This document shows, one piece after another, positions 34,928-46,102 of a stretch of DNA of 64,000 nt. Each line of letters begins with the position of its first letter. The first letter of the stretch is position 1. Below the pieces are notes generated by a model. The model worked only from the letters and a program-made list of their open reading frames with translations. It had not been told where the DNA came from and did no database searches. The stretch comes from Actinomycetospora lemnae. Its GTDB lineage: Bacteria > Actinomycetota > Actinomycetes > Mycobacteriales > Pseudonocardiaceae. Both the position numbers and the translations under genes were made by a program. The DNA is taken from NCBI RefSeq assembly GCF_028737315.1, contig NZ_JAQZAO010000008.1:124001-188000 (forward strand), in the 5' to 3' direction.

Positions 34928-35383
34928 GTGCTGGGGAAGACCTACGACCGCGAGGTGTGCTCGGCCGCGCGGGCGCTCGAGCTCGTCGGCGAGCGGTGGA
35001 GCCTGCTGATCGTGCGCAACGCCCTGTTCGCGGGCGCGACGCGCTTCGGCGACTTCCGCTCGCTCGGCATCGCCACCAATGTGCTGACCACACGCCTCGA
35101 GGGCTTCGTCGCGGCCGGGATCATGGCGCGCGACGGCGACGAGTACCTGCTCACGCCGCAGGGGCGCGAGCTCGTGGCGGTGGTCGTGGCGCTGACCGCG
35201 TGGGGCGATCGCTACCTCGCGCCCGACGGGCCGCCGATCCTCTACACCCACGCGACCTGTGGGGGCGCGGTCGCCCAGCACCTCGTCTGCGCCACCTGCG
35301 GCGAGGTGGACGACGCGCGCGAGGTCGTCGCCCGCCCGGGGCCGGGCATGCCGGCCGAGATCGCCGCGCGCATGACGTCCTGA
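34928..35383 (+). CDS. HxlR family transcriptional regulator
   Basis: 151 residues from GTG 34928 (VLGKTYDREVCSAARALEL); ATG 34916 is an in-frame alternative. HxlR signatures: LELVGERWSLLIVRNALFAG, FGDFRSLGIATNVLTTRLEG and the wing DEYLLTPQGREL. The C-terminal extension has Cys pairs (HATCGG, LVCATCGEV) that may bind a metal or sense redox state. The N-terminal C15 is in the position of the redox-active Cys of many HxlR proteins. Its target may be itself or the convergent hydrolase. Confidence 0.88.
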   Translation: MLGKTYDREVCSAARALELVGERWSLLIVRNALFAGATRFGDFRSLGIATNVLTTRLEGFVAAGIMARDGDEYLLTPQGRELVAVVVALTAWGDRYLAPDGPPILYTHATCGGAVAQHLVCATCGEVDDAREVVARPGPGMPAEIAARMTS

Positions 35384-35417
35384 GGTCGCCGCGAACGGGG
35401 CTTTCGCGCGCGTAGAA

Positions 35418-35441
35418 GCCGCGAACAGCGCGTTCGCTGCG
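35418..35441. repeat. Palindromic repeat, family C, copy 2
   Basis: CGCGAACAGCGCGTTCGCTGCG with a related CGCGAACGGGGCTTTCGCGCG just upstream (35391-35411). It lies between the convergent hxlR and metallo-hydrolase genes and can serve as a bidirectional terminator. Confidence 0.65.
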
Positions 35442-35454
35442 ACACCCGAGCCGC

Positions 35455-36291
35455 CTAGAGCGGGATCGTCCCGCCCCGGTCGACGACGTCGACGCGGTCG
35501 TCCCAGCCGCGGCGCTCGACCTCGGCGAGGAAGTCCGACAGCGGCGAGCGGAAGACGCCGTAGTCGTCGAAGTGCACCGGCGTCGCGCGCCGCGGTGCGA
35601 TCGTCTCGAGCACGTCGGCGCCCATCCGGCCGTCCATCGTGACGACGAGCCCGCCCGGCAGGGTCGTGCCGCCGAGGTGCAGGACGGCGCGGTCGACCTC
35701 GCCGATGTGCTCGCGGATGAGCGGGATGCCCTCGAACGGCAGGGTGTCGCCGGACAGATAGATGCGCCGCAGGACCTCGCCGGACGGGTCGGCGAACTCC
35801 AGCAGGCTGCCCATCACCGGCGGCAGCAGGCGGGTCAGCGGCCGGGGGCTGTGCCGGCCCGGCAGCGCCGTCACGCGCAACGTCGCCCCGTCCCACTCGG
35901 AGGGTCCGGCTCCGCCGCGCTCCGCGTCCCGACGGACGATCGTGTGCGACTCCCACACCGCGAGCCCCAGCGCCCGCCGGAAGCGTTGGCGCGACTGCAG
36001 CGTCCGCGCCGCCTCCGGCGTCGTGATCACCGGGACCGACTTGTCGAGCCCCCGCCGGGCCACCCGGTCCCAGTGGTCGCCGTGCAGGTGCGAGAGCACC
36101 ACGGCGTCCAGGGCGGGCAGCTCGGCCGGGCTCAGCGCCGGCTCGGTGAGGCGCGTCGACCACAGGCCCTTGCCGAGGTAGGCCCGCTGGCCGCGGTGCA
36201 GGAAGTTCGGGTCGGTGAGGACCGTGAACCCCCCGCACCGCAGCAGCGTCGTCGCCGTGCCGACGAAGAAGAGCGAGGAGTCCGCGCTCAT
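35455..36291 (-). CDS. MBL-fold metallo-hydrolase (UlaG-like)
   Basis: 278 residues from ATG 36291. The metal motif SHLHGDHWDRV is at residues 67-77, later ligands lie in LPGRHSPRP, IYLSGDT and TPVHFDDYG. The short form with no transmembrane part resembles the UlaG/NAPE-phospholipase D-like group, which hydrolyse esters, lactones or phosphodiesters. It stops 28 bp before the dehydrogenase stop-side neighbour, on the same strand, so both may be co-transcribed. Confidence 0.85.
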   Translation of the reverse strand: MSADSSLFFVGTATTLLRCGGFTVLTDPNFLHRGQRAYLGKGLWSTRLTEPALSPAELPALDAVVLSHLHGDHWDRVARRGLDKSVPVITTPEAARTLQSRQRFRRALGLAVWESHTIVRRDAERGGAGPSEWDGATLRVTALPGRHSPRPLTRLLPPVMGSLLEFADPSGEVLRRIYLSGDTLPFEGIPLIREHIGEVDRAVLHLGGTTLPGGLVVTMDGRMGADVLETIAPRRATPVHFDDYGVFRSPLSDFLAEVERRGWDDRVDVVDRGGTIPL

Positions 36292-36319
36292 GGTCCGGCT
36301 CCGCTTCGCGTCGCGTCCG

Positions 36320-37501
36320 TCACGGCGCCAGGACGACCTTGATGCACTCGTCCTGCTTCTTCTGGAAGATCTCGTACCCGTGGGCCGCCGACTCGAGCGG
36401 CAGGCGGTGGGTCTCGAGGTCGTGGACACCGAGCGGGTCGTCGTCGGTGAGCAGCGGCATGATGTCCGGGATCCACCGCTTCACGTGCGCCTGGCCCATC
36501 TGCAGCGTGACGCCCTTGTCGAAGAGCTTCAGCATGTTGATCGGGTCGGCGGTGCCGCCGTAGACGCCCGAGAGCGAGACGACGCCCGCGCGGCGCACCG
36601 CGTCGACGCAGCCGACCAGCGCCGCGGTGCGGTCCACACCCGCGACCTGCATCAGCGGCGCGGAGATCGCGTCGGGCAGCTTGCTGGCCATCTTCTGCGC
36701 GAGCTGCGGGATCACCGAGCTGCCGTGCGCCTCCATCCCGACCGCGTCGATCGCCGAGTCGGTGCCGCGGCCGTCGGTGAGGTCGCGGATCGCGGCGCCC
36801 ACGTCGTCGACGGTCCGGGAGTCGACGACCTCGACGCCGTGGCGACGGGCCATGGCCAGCCGCTCGGGGACGCTGTCGACGGCGATCACCCGGAAGCCCT
36901 GGTGGCGGGCGATGCGCGACGCCATCTGACCGATCGGGCCGAGCCCGAACACCACGACGCTGCCGCCCTCGGGCACGCGGGCGTAGGCGACGGCCTGCCA
37001 CGCGGTGGGCAGCACGTCGGACAGGTAGAGGAAGCGCTCGTCGACCGGGCCCTCGGGGACCTTGATCGGGCCGAACTGGGCCTGCGGCACGCGCAGGTAC
37101 TCGGCCTGCCCGCCCGGGACCTGCCCGTAGAGCTTCGTGTAGCCGAAGAGCGAGGCCCCCATCCCCTGGTCCCGGTTCTGGGTGGTCTCGCACTGCGCGA
37201 ACCACTGGTGCTCGCACATCCAGCAGTGCCCGCACGAGATGTTGAAGGGGACGACGACGCGGTCGCCGACCTTCAGGTCGCCGGTCTCGGACCCGACCTC
37301 CTCGACGACGCCCATCGGCTCGTGGCCGAGGATGTCGCCCTGGTCCAGGAACGGGCCGAGCACCTCGTAGAGGTGCAGGTCGGACCCGCAGATCGCCGTG
37401 CTCGTGACCTTGATGATCGCGTCCGTCGGCTGCTGGATCGTCGGGTCCGGGACGGTCTCGACGCGGACGTCCTGCTGCCCCTGCCACGTCAGTGCCCTCA
37501 T
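36320..37501 (-). CDS. Zinc-dependent alcohol/formaldehyde dehydrogenase
   Basis: 393 residues from ATG 37501 with AGGAGCAGC upstream. Catalytic zinc ligands C38 (AICGSD) and H60/E61 (GHEPMG); structural zinc Cys C90, C93, C96, C104 (SCGHCWMCEHQWFAQC). The NAD region is VVVFGLGPIGQMASRIA. The insertion-rich C-terminal part fits the glutathione-independent formaldehyde dehydrogenase group. Upstream of the metallo-hydrolase gene and divergent from the DUF839 gene. Confidence 0.9.
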   Translation of the reverse strand: MRALTWQGQQDVRVETVPDPTIQQPTDAIIKVTSTAICGSDLHLYEVLGPFLDQGDILGHEPMGVVEEVGSETGDLKVGDRVVVPFNISCGHCWMCEHQWFAQCETTQNRDQGMGASLFGYTKLYGQVPGGQAEYLRVPQAQFGPIKVPEGPVDERFLYLSDVLPTAWQAVAYARVPEGGSVVVFGLGPIGQMASRIARHQGFRVIAVDSVPERLAMARRHGVEVVDSRTVDDVGAAIRDLTDGRGTDSAIDAVGMEAHGSSVIPQLAQKMASKLPDAISAPLMQVAGVDRTAALVGCVDAVRRAGVVSLSGVYGGTADPINMLKLFDKGVTLQMGQAHVKRWIPDIMPLLTDDDPLGVHDLETHRLPLESAAHGYEIFQKKQDECIKVVLAP

Positions 37502-37689
37502 GCTGCTCCTCACATCGTCGAAGGCCCGGGGCTGCCCGTCGGCGTTCCGACCCGAAACGGGGGCGACGACGATCACGGTCGGGAGCTGCGGCTGTTCGGC
37601 CCCCGTTCATCCTGGAGGTGCCGCCACGACGCCCGACCGCCCTAGCGTCGCCGCCCGACCACCACGATCGGACACCACCGGGAGACTCC

Positions 37690-39741
37690 GTGCGCCTGCT
37701 CCCCCTCGCCGTGCACCGGCCCCACGGTCGCCCGGCGATCTCCTGCCGCTACCGCTGCAACGACGCCTGCTCCCGCCCCGCGCCCAACCCCACCGACACG
37801 ACACCGTTCCGCGAGGTCGCGGCCGCGGCGCTGAGCCGGCGGCGCGTCCTGCAGGCCGGGCTCGTCGCGGGCATCTCCGGGACGCTGGCGGCCGCGTGCG
37901 GGACCGGTGGCGGGGCGGGTGCCGGTGCGGCCCCTGCGGCCGGTGCGGCCGGGTCGGCGGGGCCGATGCCCTCGCCGTTCGGCTTCGCCGCGGTGGCGCC
38001 CAACACCGAGGACGCCGTGCGCGTCCCCGGGGGGTTCGAGCAGCAGGTCGTCATCCGGTGGGGCGACCCGGTGCTGCCCGGCGCGCCCGCGTTCGACGCG
38101 AACGCCCAGACCGCGGCGGCGCAGGCCCAGCAGTTCGGGTTCAACAACGACTTCCTCGCGCTGCTGGACGACCCGGCGAGCCCCGGACGGGCGCTGCTCG
38201 TCGCGAACCACGAGTACACGACCGAGCCGTTCATGATCCCGGGCTACGACCCCGACGCGCCGACGCCCGAGCAGGTCGCCATCGGGATGGCCGCGCACGG
38301 CATGTCGGTCGTCGCCGTGCAGCGCGACGGCGCGTCGGGACGGCTGACCCCGACGATGGACGCGGTCAACCGGCGGATCACCGCGAGCACGCCGATGACG
38401 CTCACCGGCCCGGCCGCCGGCGACGCGCTGGTGCGCACGAGCGCCGACCCCGAGGGCCGCACGGTGCTCGGCACCCTCAACAACTGCGCGGGCGGGGTCA
38501 CCCCGTGGCGCACCGTGCTCACCGGCGAGGAGAACGTCGACCAGTACTTCGCGAACGGCGAGGCGGTCGCCGACCCGGCGGCCAGGGCGGCGCTCGCCCG
38601 CTACGGCATGGACGGCGGCGCCACCGACCGCAGGTGGGAGGCCGTCGACCCGCGCTTCGACCTGACCCGCGAGCCCACCGAGCCCAACCGCTTCGGCTGG
38701 ATCGTCGAGGTCGACCCGTTCGACCCCGCCTCGACCCCGCGCAAGCACACGGCGCTGGGCCGCTTCAAGCACGAGGGCGCGAACGTGCGCGTGGGTCCCA
38801 CCGGCACCGTCGCGGTCTACATGGGCGACGACGAGCGGTTCGAGTACCTCTACAAGTTCGTCTCGTCGCGCACCCACCGCGCGGGCGACGCCCCCGCCGA
38901 CCGCGCATCGAACGCCCGCCTGCTCGACGAGGGGACGCTGTTCGTCGCGCGCTTCTCGGGCGACGCGCCGACCCCGGGCCCCGACGGCGGCGGCGAGTGG
39001 CTGCCGCTCGTGGAGTCGCTCGCCGGCGGCACCGGGCGCTCGTTCGTGCCGGGCATGACCGCCGCCGAGGTGCTCGTGCACACGCGGATGGCCGCCGACA
39101 CCGTCGGCGCGACGCCCATGGACCGTCCCGAGGACGTCCAGCCGCACCCGACGACGGGACGCGTCTACGCCGCGCTGACCAACAACGACGAGCGCGGCAC
39201 GCCCGGCAAGCCCGGCGTCGACGCCGTCAACCCGCGTCCGGAGAACACCAACGGCCAGGTCCTCGAGCTCACCGAGACCGGCGACGACCCCGCCGCGCGG
39301 ACCTTCGGCTGGTCGCTGCTGCTCGTCTGCGGCGACCCGGCGGCCGCCGACACCTACTTCGGTGGCTTCCCCAAGGACCAGGTCTCGCCGATCTCGTGCC
39401 CCGACAACGTCGCCTTCGACGCCGTCGGGAACCTCTGGATCGCCACCGACGGCAACGCGCTGGGCAGCAACGACGGCCTGTTCGCGGTGCCGCTGGAGGG
39501 CCCGCAGCGCGGCCGCGTCCAGCAGTTCCTCACCGTGCCGCGCGGCGCGGAGACCTGCGGCCCGGTGGTCGAGGAGCGGCTCGCGCTCGTGTCGGTGCAG
39601 CACCCGGGGGAGGCGGACGACGCCAGCCTCGCGAACCCGATCTCGCACTGGCCCGACGGCGGGACGAGCATCGCCCGCCCCGCCGTCGTCTCGGTCTGGC
39701 GCGCCGGCGGCGGGCCGCTGGTGGCACCCGGGTCGGCGTGA
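37690..39741 (+). CDS. DUF839 (PhoX-like) Tat-exported phosphatase
   Basis: 683 residues from GTG 37690 behind GGGAGACTCC. A twin-arginine region (SRRRVLQAG, residues 49-57) ends in a lipobox-like LAAAC (C70), so it may be a Tat lipoprotein; the motif sits unusually far from the N-terminus. The DUF839 body has LLVANHEYTTEPFM, LTGEENVDQYF, GWIVEVDPFDP, and DNVAFDAVGNLWIATDGN as in PhoX calcium-dependent alkaline phosphatases. Likely phosphate scavenging outside the membrane; PhoD at 49.4 kb may do the same. Confidence 0.9.
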   Translation: MRLLPLAVHRPHGRPAISCRYRCNDACSRPAPNPTDTTPFREVAAAALSRRRVLQAGLVAGISGTLAAACGTGGGAGAGAAPAAGAAGSAGPMPSPFGFAAVAPNTEDAVRVPGGFEQQVVIRWGDPVLPGAPAFDANAQTAAAQAQQFGFNNDFLALLDDPASPGRALLVANHEYTTEPFMIPGYDPDAPTPEQVAIGMAAHGMSVVAVQRDGASGRLTPTMDAVNRRITASTPMTLTGPAAGDALVRTSADPEGRTVLGTLNNCAGGVTPWRTVLTGEENVDQYFANGEAVADPAARAALARYGMDGGATDRRWEAVDPRFDLTREPTEPNRFGWIVEVDPFDPASTPRKHTALGRFKHEGANVRVGPTGTVAVYMGDDERFEYLYKFVSSRTHRAGDAPADRASNARLLDEGTLFVARFSGDAPTPGPDGGGEWLPLVESLAGGTGRSFVPGMTAAEVLVHTRMAADTVGATPMDRPEDVQPHPTTGRVYAALTNNDERGTPGKPGVDAVNPRPENTNGQVLELTETGDDPAARTFGWSLLLVCGDPAAADTYFGGFPKDQVSPISCPDNVAFDAVGNLWIATDGNALGSNDGLFAVPLEGPQRGRVQQFLTVPRGAETCGPVVEERLALVSVQHPGEADDASLANPISHWPDGGTSIARPAVVSVWRAGGGPLVAPGSA

Positions 39742-39770
39742 TCAACGGGGACGTCGAGCGCACAGGAGTC

Positions 39771-39813
39771 GAGCGTGGGAGCAGCGAACAGCACGTTCGC
39801 TGCTCCCACGCTC
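39771..39813. repeat. Palindromic repeat, family C, copy 3
   Basis: Near-perfect: GAGCGTGGGAGCAGCGAACA followed by GCACGTTCGCTGCTCCCACG-CTC. It lies between two convergent genes and its last bases join the TGA stop (39814-39812) of the minus-strand gene. It can act as terminator for both. Confidence 0.8.
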
Positions 39814-40846
39814 AGACCTTGACGATCATCTTCCCGGTGTTCTCGCCGCGGAGCATGCCGCGGAAGGCCTCGACGGCGTTGTCGATGCCCTCCACGGTGG
39901 TCTCGGCGAACTTGAGGCGGCCCTCGACGACCCACGGCGTGACCTCGTCGAGGAACGCGCGCATGCGGCCGATCGAGTCGGTGACGATGAAGCCCTGGAT
40001 CGAGAGCCGCTTCTTGACGATCTGGAAGAGGTTGTTCGGGCCCGGGGTCGGGTCCTCCGCCGTGTCGTTGTAGTGCGCGATCGCCCCGCAGGCGGCGACG
40101 CGGGCGAAGTCGTTGGCACAGGCGATGGCGGCCTCGAGGTGGTCGGCGCCCACGTTGTCGAAGTAGACGTCCACGCCGTCGGGCATGGCCTCGCGGAGCT
40201 GGTCCACGACACGGCCAGAACCGGATGAGGACGAGTCCTTGTAGTTGAACGCGGCGTCGAAGCCGAGCTCCTCGGTGAGCCAGCGGACCTTGTCCGCGCT
40301 GCCGGCGCTGCCCACGACGCGCGACGCGCCCTTGATCTTCGCGAGCTGCCCGACGACGCTGCCGACCGCGCCCGCGGCGCCGGAGACGAAGACGCTGTCG
40401 CCCTCGCGGAACGCGGCCTTGTCGAGCAGGCCCACCCACGCGGTGAGGCCGGGCGCGCCGAGCACGCCGAGGTAGGCCGACGGGTTGACGCCCTCGGGCG
40501 CGGCGACCTTCTGGACCTGCTTCGCCGGCACGATGCCGTGGGTGCGCCACGCGAGGTTGGTCGTCACCACGTCGCCGACGGCCACGTCGTCGCTGTTGCT
40601 GGCGACGACCTCGCCGACGGCACGCCCGTCCATCGCCTCGTTCAGCCGGAACGGCGGCACGTAGGACGGCACGTCGTTCATCCGGCCCCGCATGTACGGG
40701 TCGACCGAGAAGTCGTGGTTGGCGACGAGCACCTCACCGTCGCCGGGCTCACCGAGGTCGTGGTCGACGAGGGCGAAGTCGTCGGGATCGGGCATCCCCT
40801 GCGGGCGGCGGACGAGGTGGACCTCGCGGGCGGTCACGGTGCTCAT
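39812..40846 (-). CDS. NADP-dependent oxidoreductase (MDR superfamily, leukotriene B4 dehydrogenase-like)
   Basis: 344 residues from ATG 40846. No zinc ligands. The family marks are MRGRMNDVPSYVPPFRLNEA, the NADP Rossmann text VFVSGAAGAVGSVVGQLAKI and DVYFDNVGADHLEAAIA. Relatives (CurA, PTGR) reduce the double bond of alpha,beta-unsaturated ketones with NADPH. A Ser/Gly run (DSSSSGSG) near residue 210 is unusual for the family and lies on the surface loop after FNYK. Confidence 0.9.
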   Translation of the reverse strand: MSTVTAREVHLVRRPQGMPDPDDFALVDHDLGEPGDGEVLVANHDFSVDPYMRGRMNDVPSYVPPFRLNEAMDGRAVGEVVASNSDDVAVGDVVTTNLAWRTHGIVPAKQVQKVAAPEGVNPSAYLGVLGAPGLTAWVGLLDKAAFREGDSVFVSGAAGAVGSVVGQLAKIKGASRVVGSAGSADKVRWLTEELGFDAAFNYKDSSSSGSGRVVDQLREAMPDGVDVYFDNVGADHLEAAIACANDFARVAACGAIAHYNDTAEDPTPGPNNLFQIVKKRLSIQGFIVTDSIGRMRAFLDEVTPWVVEGRLKFAETTVEGIDNAVEAFRGMLRGENTGKMIVKV

Positions 40847-40936
40847 AGATGCCGCGTGCCCGCGCGGGCGCGTGGCCATGCCGTGACGCGGGTAGTCCGC
40901 CGCCTGAGCGGGGTCGACTCATGGCCCGCGTCACGA

Positions 40937-40957
40937 CTTGAGTCACAGTTGCTCAGG
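40937..40957 (+). promoter_or_regulatory. HAIR element (HspR binding site) before the Clp gene
   Basis: CTTGAGT, 7 bases, then GCTCAGG, matching the HspR-associated inverted repeat CTTGAGT-N7-ACTCAAG at 12 of 14 arm positions, ~90 bp upstream of the Clp start. HspR represses dnaK and clpB regulons in actinobacteria, so heat induction of this gene is likely. Confidence 0.7.
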
Positions 40958-41044
40958 AATGAATGAGACCCGCCCGTTGCTGATCCGGTCAGTGCCGGCG
41001 TCCCCCGCCGGCTCGAACTCTTGCTAGACCCACTGAGGAGCTTC

Positions 41045-43606
<2,562 letters not shown>

Positions 43607-43635
43607 CGCGAGCTGTCCCGGGCTTCACCGGGCGG

Positions 43636-43670
43636 AGGGCACCTTCGATCGAGCAGATCGAAGGTGCCCT
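43636..43670. repeat. Palindromic repeat, family D, copy 2 / terminator
   Basis: Perfect hairpin: AGGGCACCTTCGATC and GATCGAAGGTGCCCT around GAGCA, 30 bp past the Clp stop. It shares AGGGCACCTTCG with 3020-3069. Probably a terminator for the Clp gene. Confidence 0.75.
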
Positions 43671-43721
43671 TCGTGCGTTCCGGGTACCTGTGCGCCGATC
43701 CCGTCGAAGGAGGAGGACCCC

Positions 43722-44057
43722 GTGAGCGCGTCCGTGGGCGACCGCATCCGCATGCACTCCAACCACACCGACGTCCCCGACCGGGTGGGCACCGTCGTGG
43801 CCGTGCTCGGCGAGGACGGCCCGCCCTACCGCATCCGGTTCGACACCGGCGAGGAGACGATCGTGACGCCCGGCCCGGACGCGACGTTCGAGTCGGGCTC
43901 GGTCACGGACAAGGTCGGCCTCGCCGCCGAGCAGGCGGGCGCGAAGGCCGCCGAGGTCGCCGGCGCGGCGAAGGAGCAGGCCGAGGGCGCGGCGGGCACC
44001 GCCGCGCGCGTCGTCTCCGACCTCGCCGACGACGTCGCCCAGCGCTTCGAGCGCTGA
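43722..44057 (+). CDS. DUF1918 domain protein with helical tail
   Basis: 111 residues from GTG 43722 after AAGGAGGAGG. The N-terminal ~60 residues are the SH3-like DUF1918 domain (VGDRIRMHSNHTDVPDRVGT, GPPYRIRFDTGEETIVTPGP). The remaining ~50 residues form an Ala/Glu/Lys amphipathic helix of the kind seen in stress proteins such as CsbD or LEA-like proteins. Unknown function; located after the heat-shock-type Clp gene. Confidence 0.85.
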   Translation: MSASVGDRIRMHSNHTDVPDRVGTVVAVLGEDGPPYRIRFDTGEETIVTPGPDATFESGSVTDKVGLAAEQAGAKAAEVAGAAKEQAEGAAGTAARVVSDLADDVAQRFER

Positions 44058-44128
44058 CCCGCTCCGACACCAGCGCCACGACCGGCGACCGCCCCTCGCG
44101 GCTGGTCGCCGGTCGTGTCGCGCCGCGG

Positions 44129-45565
44129 TCAGCGACCGCTCTGGTCCTGCCCGCCCGAGGAGGTCCCGGAGCTGCTCGAGCTGCCCGAGGTCGAGCCCGA
44201 GCCCGAGGTCGAGCCCGAGCCCGAGGTCGAGCCCGATCCGCTCGAGGTGCCGGTGCCCGACGTCGTGTCGGGGTCGGTCCCGGTGCCGGTGCCGGTGCCG
44301 GTGCCGGTGTCCGTGTCGGTGCCGGTCCCGCTGCCGGCGGTGGTGCCGGTGCCGGTGCCGGTGCCGGTGCCGGTGTCCGTCACGGTGCCGGTGCCGGTTC
44401 CCGTGCCAACGGTCGTGCCGGTCCCCTCGGTGGGCGTCGACGCGTCGGCGCCGGCCGCGGTGGCGCTCTCCGGCTGCGTGTCCGGCGCCGGGTGGGCGGG
44501 GTCGCCGGGCTGGGGGTCGTCCGTGGCCGGGTGGCGCGGGTCGACGGTCGTGCCGTCGGGCAGGCGCACCGGCTCGCGGGTGGTGGAGCCGTCGGGGTTG
44601 GCGACGGTGCCGTCGGCGCGGGTCACCGACCCGTCGTGGTTCACCGTCTCGCCCGGCTTCGCGTCGTACCGGGATGCGAAGGTCCCGTCCTTCCGCCACA
44701 CGTCGACGTGCCCGCCGGTGACGACCGTGGCCGTGCCGTCGTAGTTCCACACGACGCGCGCGTCGGCGTTCGCCGGGGTCAGCGTGCCGTCGGCGTTGAT
44801 GGTGAAGCCGGGCACCTCGATCGTACCGCCCTCCGGCGTGGTGATCGTGCCCGGCGGGACGACGATCGCCGTGCGCGGGCTCCCGTCCGCGTTGAGGACC
44901 GTGCCGTCGGCCAGGACGATCGACCCGTCGGGCGCGCGCCGCGCGCCGTGCGGGAGCGGCACCGCAGGCACGCGGACGGTGCCGTCGGGCCCGACGACCC
45001 GCCCGTCGGAGAGCAGGATCGTGCCGTCGTGGTTGTAGCGGCCGGTGAGGGCGTGGACGGGCGTGCCGCCGTGGTGCCCGCCGCCCGACGGGCCACCACC
45101 CCAGCCACCGCTCCCGCCACCGCTCCCGCCACCGCTCCCGCCACCGCTCCCGCCACCGGTCGGGGTCGCACCGGGCGCGCCGGGACCGTCGGCGCCGCCC
45201 GCACCGCCCGCACCGCCCGCACCGCCCCCGTCGCCCGAGGTCCCGGCGACGCCGGGCTCGTCACCCAGCGCCTCGGACGAGCCCTCGCCGGGTTCCGCGG
45301 GCGCGCCGCTGGACGACGGCGCGGGGGTGAACGCGCCGGCGATGGTGCCGTCGGGGCTGGTCGCCAGGGCCACGAGCGCCCCGAGGCCGAGCCCGGTGGT
45401 CACCGCGGCGACCGAGGCCACGACCATCGTCGCCACCCGGCGCCCGCGACCGCCCGGACGTCTCTGGGGTGGGCGTCTCGGCGGCGGGCCCTCGGTCATC
45501 GCCACCGTCGCACCGTCCGCCTCGCCGACGGGCGCGGAGCCGGTGGGCTGCGGGGTCGTGACCAT
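44129..45565 (-). CDS. Membrane-anchored low-complexity protein with DG-repeat domain
   Basis: 478 residues from ATG 45565 with GAGGAGCCCGCC upstream. A cytoplasmic Arg/Pro region, one membrane helix (VATMVVASVAAVTTGLGLGA), then Gly/Ala and GGGS-type repeats, a ~170-residue domain made of short strands each ending in a DG turn (NHDGTILLSDGRVVGPDGTV and so on), and a long tail of TG, DT and SGS repeats. The tail is encoded by GGTGCC hexanucleotide arrays near 44278-44400. I do not recognise the DG-repeat domain. A surface role is likely; repeat number may vary between strains. Confidence 0.75.
   Translation of the reverse strand: MVTTPQPTGSAPVGEADGATVAMTEGPPPRRPPQRRPGGRGRRVATMVVASVAAVTTGLGLGALVALATSPDGTIAGAFTPAPSSSGAPAEPGEGSSEALGDEPGVAGTSGDGGGAGGAGGAGGADGPGAPGATPTGGGSGGGSGGGSGGGSGGWGGGPSGGGHHGGTPVHALTGRYNHDGTILLSDGRVVGPDGTVRVPAVPLPHGARRAPDGSIVLADGTVLNADGSPRTAIVVPPGTITTPEGGTIEVPGFTINADGTLTPANADARVVWNYDGTATVVTGGHVDVWRKDGTFASRYDAKPGETVNHDGSVTRADGTVANPDGSTTREPVRLPDGTTVDPRHPATDDPQPGDPAHPAPDTQPESATAAGADASTPTEGTGTTVGTGTGTGTVTDTGTGTGTGTGTTAGSGTGTDTDTGTGTGTGTGTDPDTTSGTGTSSGSGSTSGSGSTSGSGSTSGSSSSSGTSSGGQDQSGR
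44278..44400. repeat. GGTGCC-type hexanucleotide tandem array
   Basis: Several runs of GGTGCCGGTGCCGGTGCC separated by GTGTCC variants, inside the C-terminal tail codons of the low-complexity protein (Thr-Gly/Asp-Thr repeats). Such arrays change length by slippage while keeping frame (multiples of 6). Confidence 0.75.
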
Positions 45566-45808
45566 GGCGGGCTCCTCGGGGGACGGGGGGGCGTCGGCCG
45601 TCCCACGAGCCTCCGGTGGCGCCCAGGCCGCGGCGATCACGCACGCCCTACCTCGGCGGGGGAGAACCCCACCGCTCCCGATGTGGATCACCCGGCCGGA
45701 CCCGCGCGCCCGCCTCGTGAACACCGACGCCGACGGCGTCGCGCAGCGCTCTTGAACGCCGACGCCGACTCGGTCGTCGTCCGTCGGTGATCGCCTACGG
45801 TGACGCCC

Positions 45809-46099
45809 ATGGGCGACGACATGCGCGAGTGGGTCCGCAACAAGTACGGCGTCAACATGACCGTCGGCGACCTGCTGTCGTGGCTGGACTACCGCGTCAA
45901 CGAGCTGCACGCGGCGGTGCTCGAGCCCGAGCGCCACGCGTCGCGTGTGCCGGGGTCGCCGGTGCGGATGTCGGGTCTCGACGCGCTGCTCAACACCGAC
46001 GCGACGACGTTCCGCACGCTCACCGAGCTCGGGGCACGGATGGACCGTCTCGAGGAGAAGCTCGACCGGGTCCTCGCCCGGCTCGACGAGCGACGCTGA
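45809..46099 (+). CDS. Small coiled-coil protein
   Basis: 96 residues from ATG 45809 (MGDDMREWVRNKYGVNMTVG); GTG 45800 is possible. Two amphipathic regions: NMTVGDLLSWLDYRVNELHA and the C-terminal coiled coil LTELGARMDRLEEKLDRVLA. Function unknown. The gap upstream (45566-45808) is non-coding and contains a direct repeat TGAACxCCGACGCCGAC (45719-45735 and 45753-45769). Confidence 0.65.
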   Translation: MGDDMREWVRNKYGVNMTVGDLLSWLDYRVNELHAAVLEPERHASRVPGSPVRMSGLDALLNTDATTFRTLTELGARMDRLEEKLDRVLARLDERR

Positions 46100-46102
46100 T
46101 CC

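Noticed and set aside
45100-45160. CRISPR-like short regular repeats
   Set aside because: These are direct GCTCCCGCCACC units coding for Gly-Ser repeats, with no spacers.
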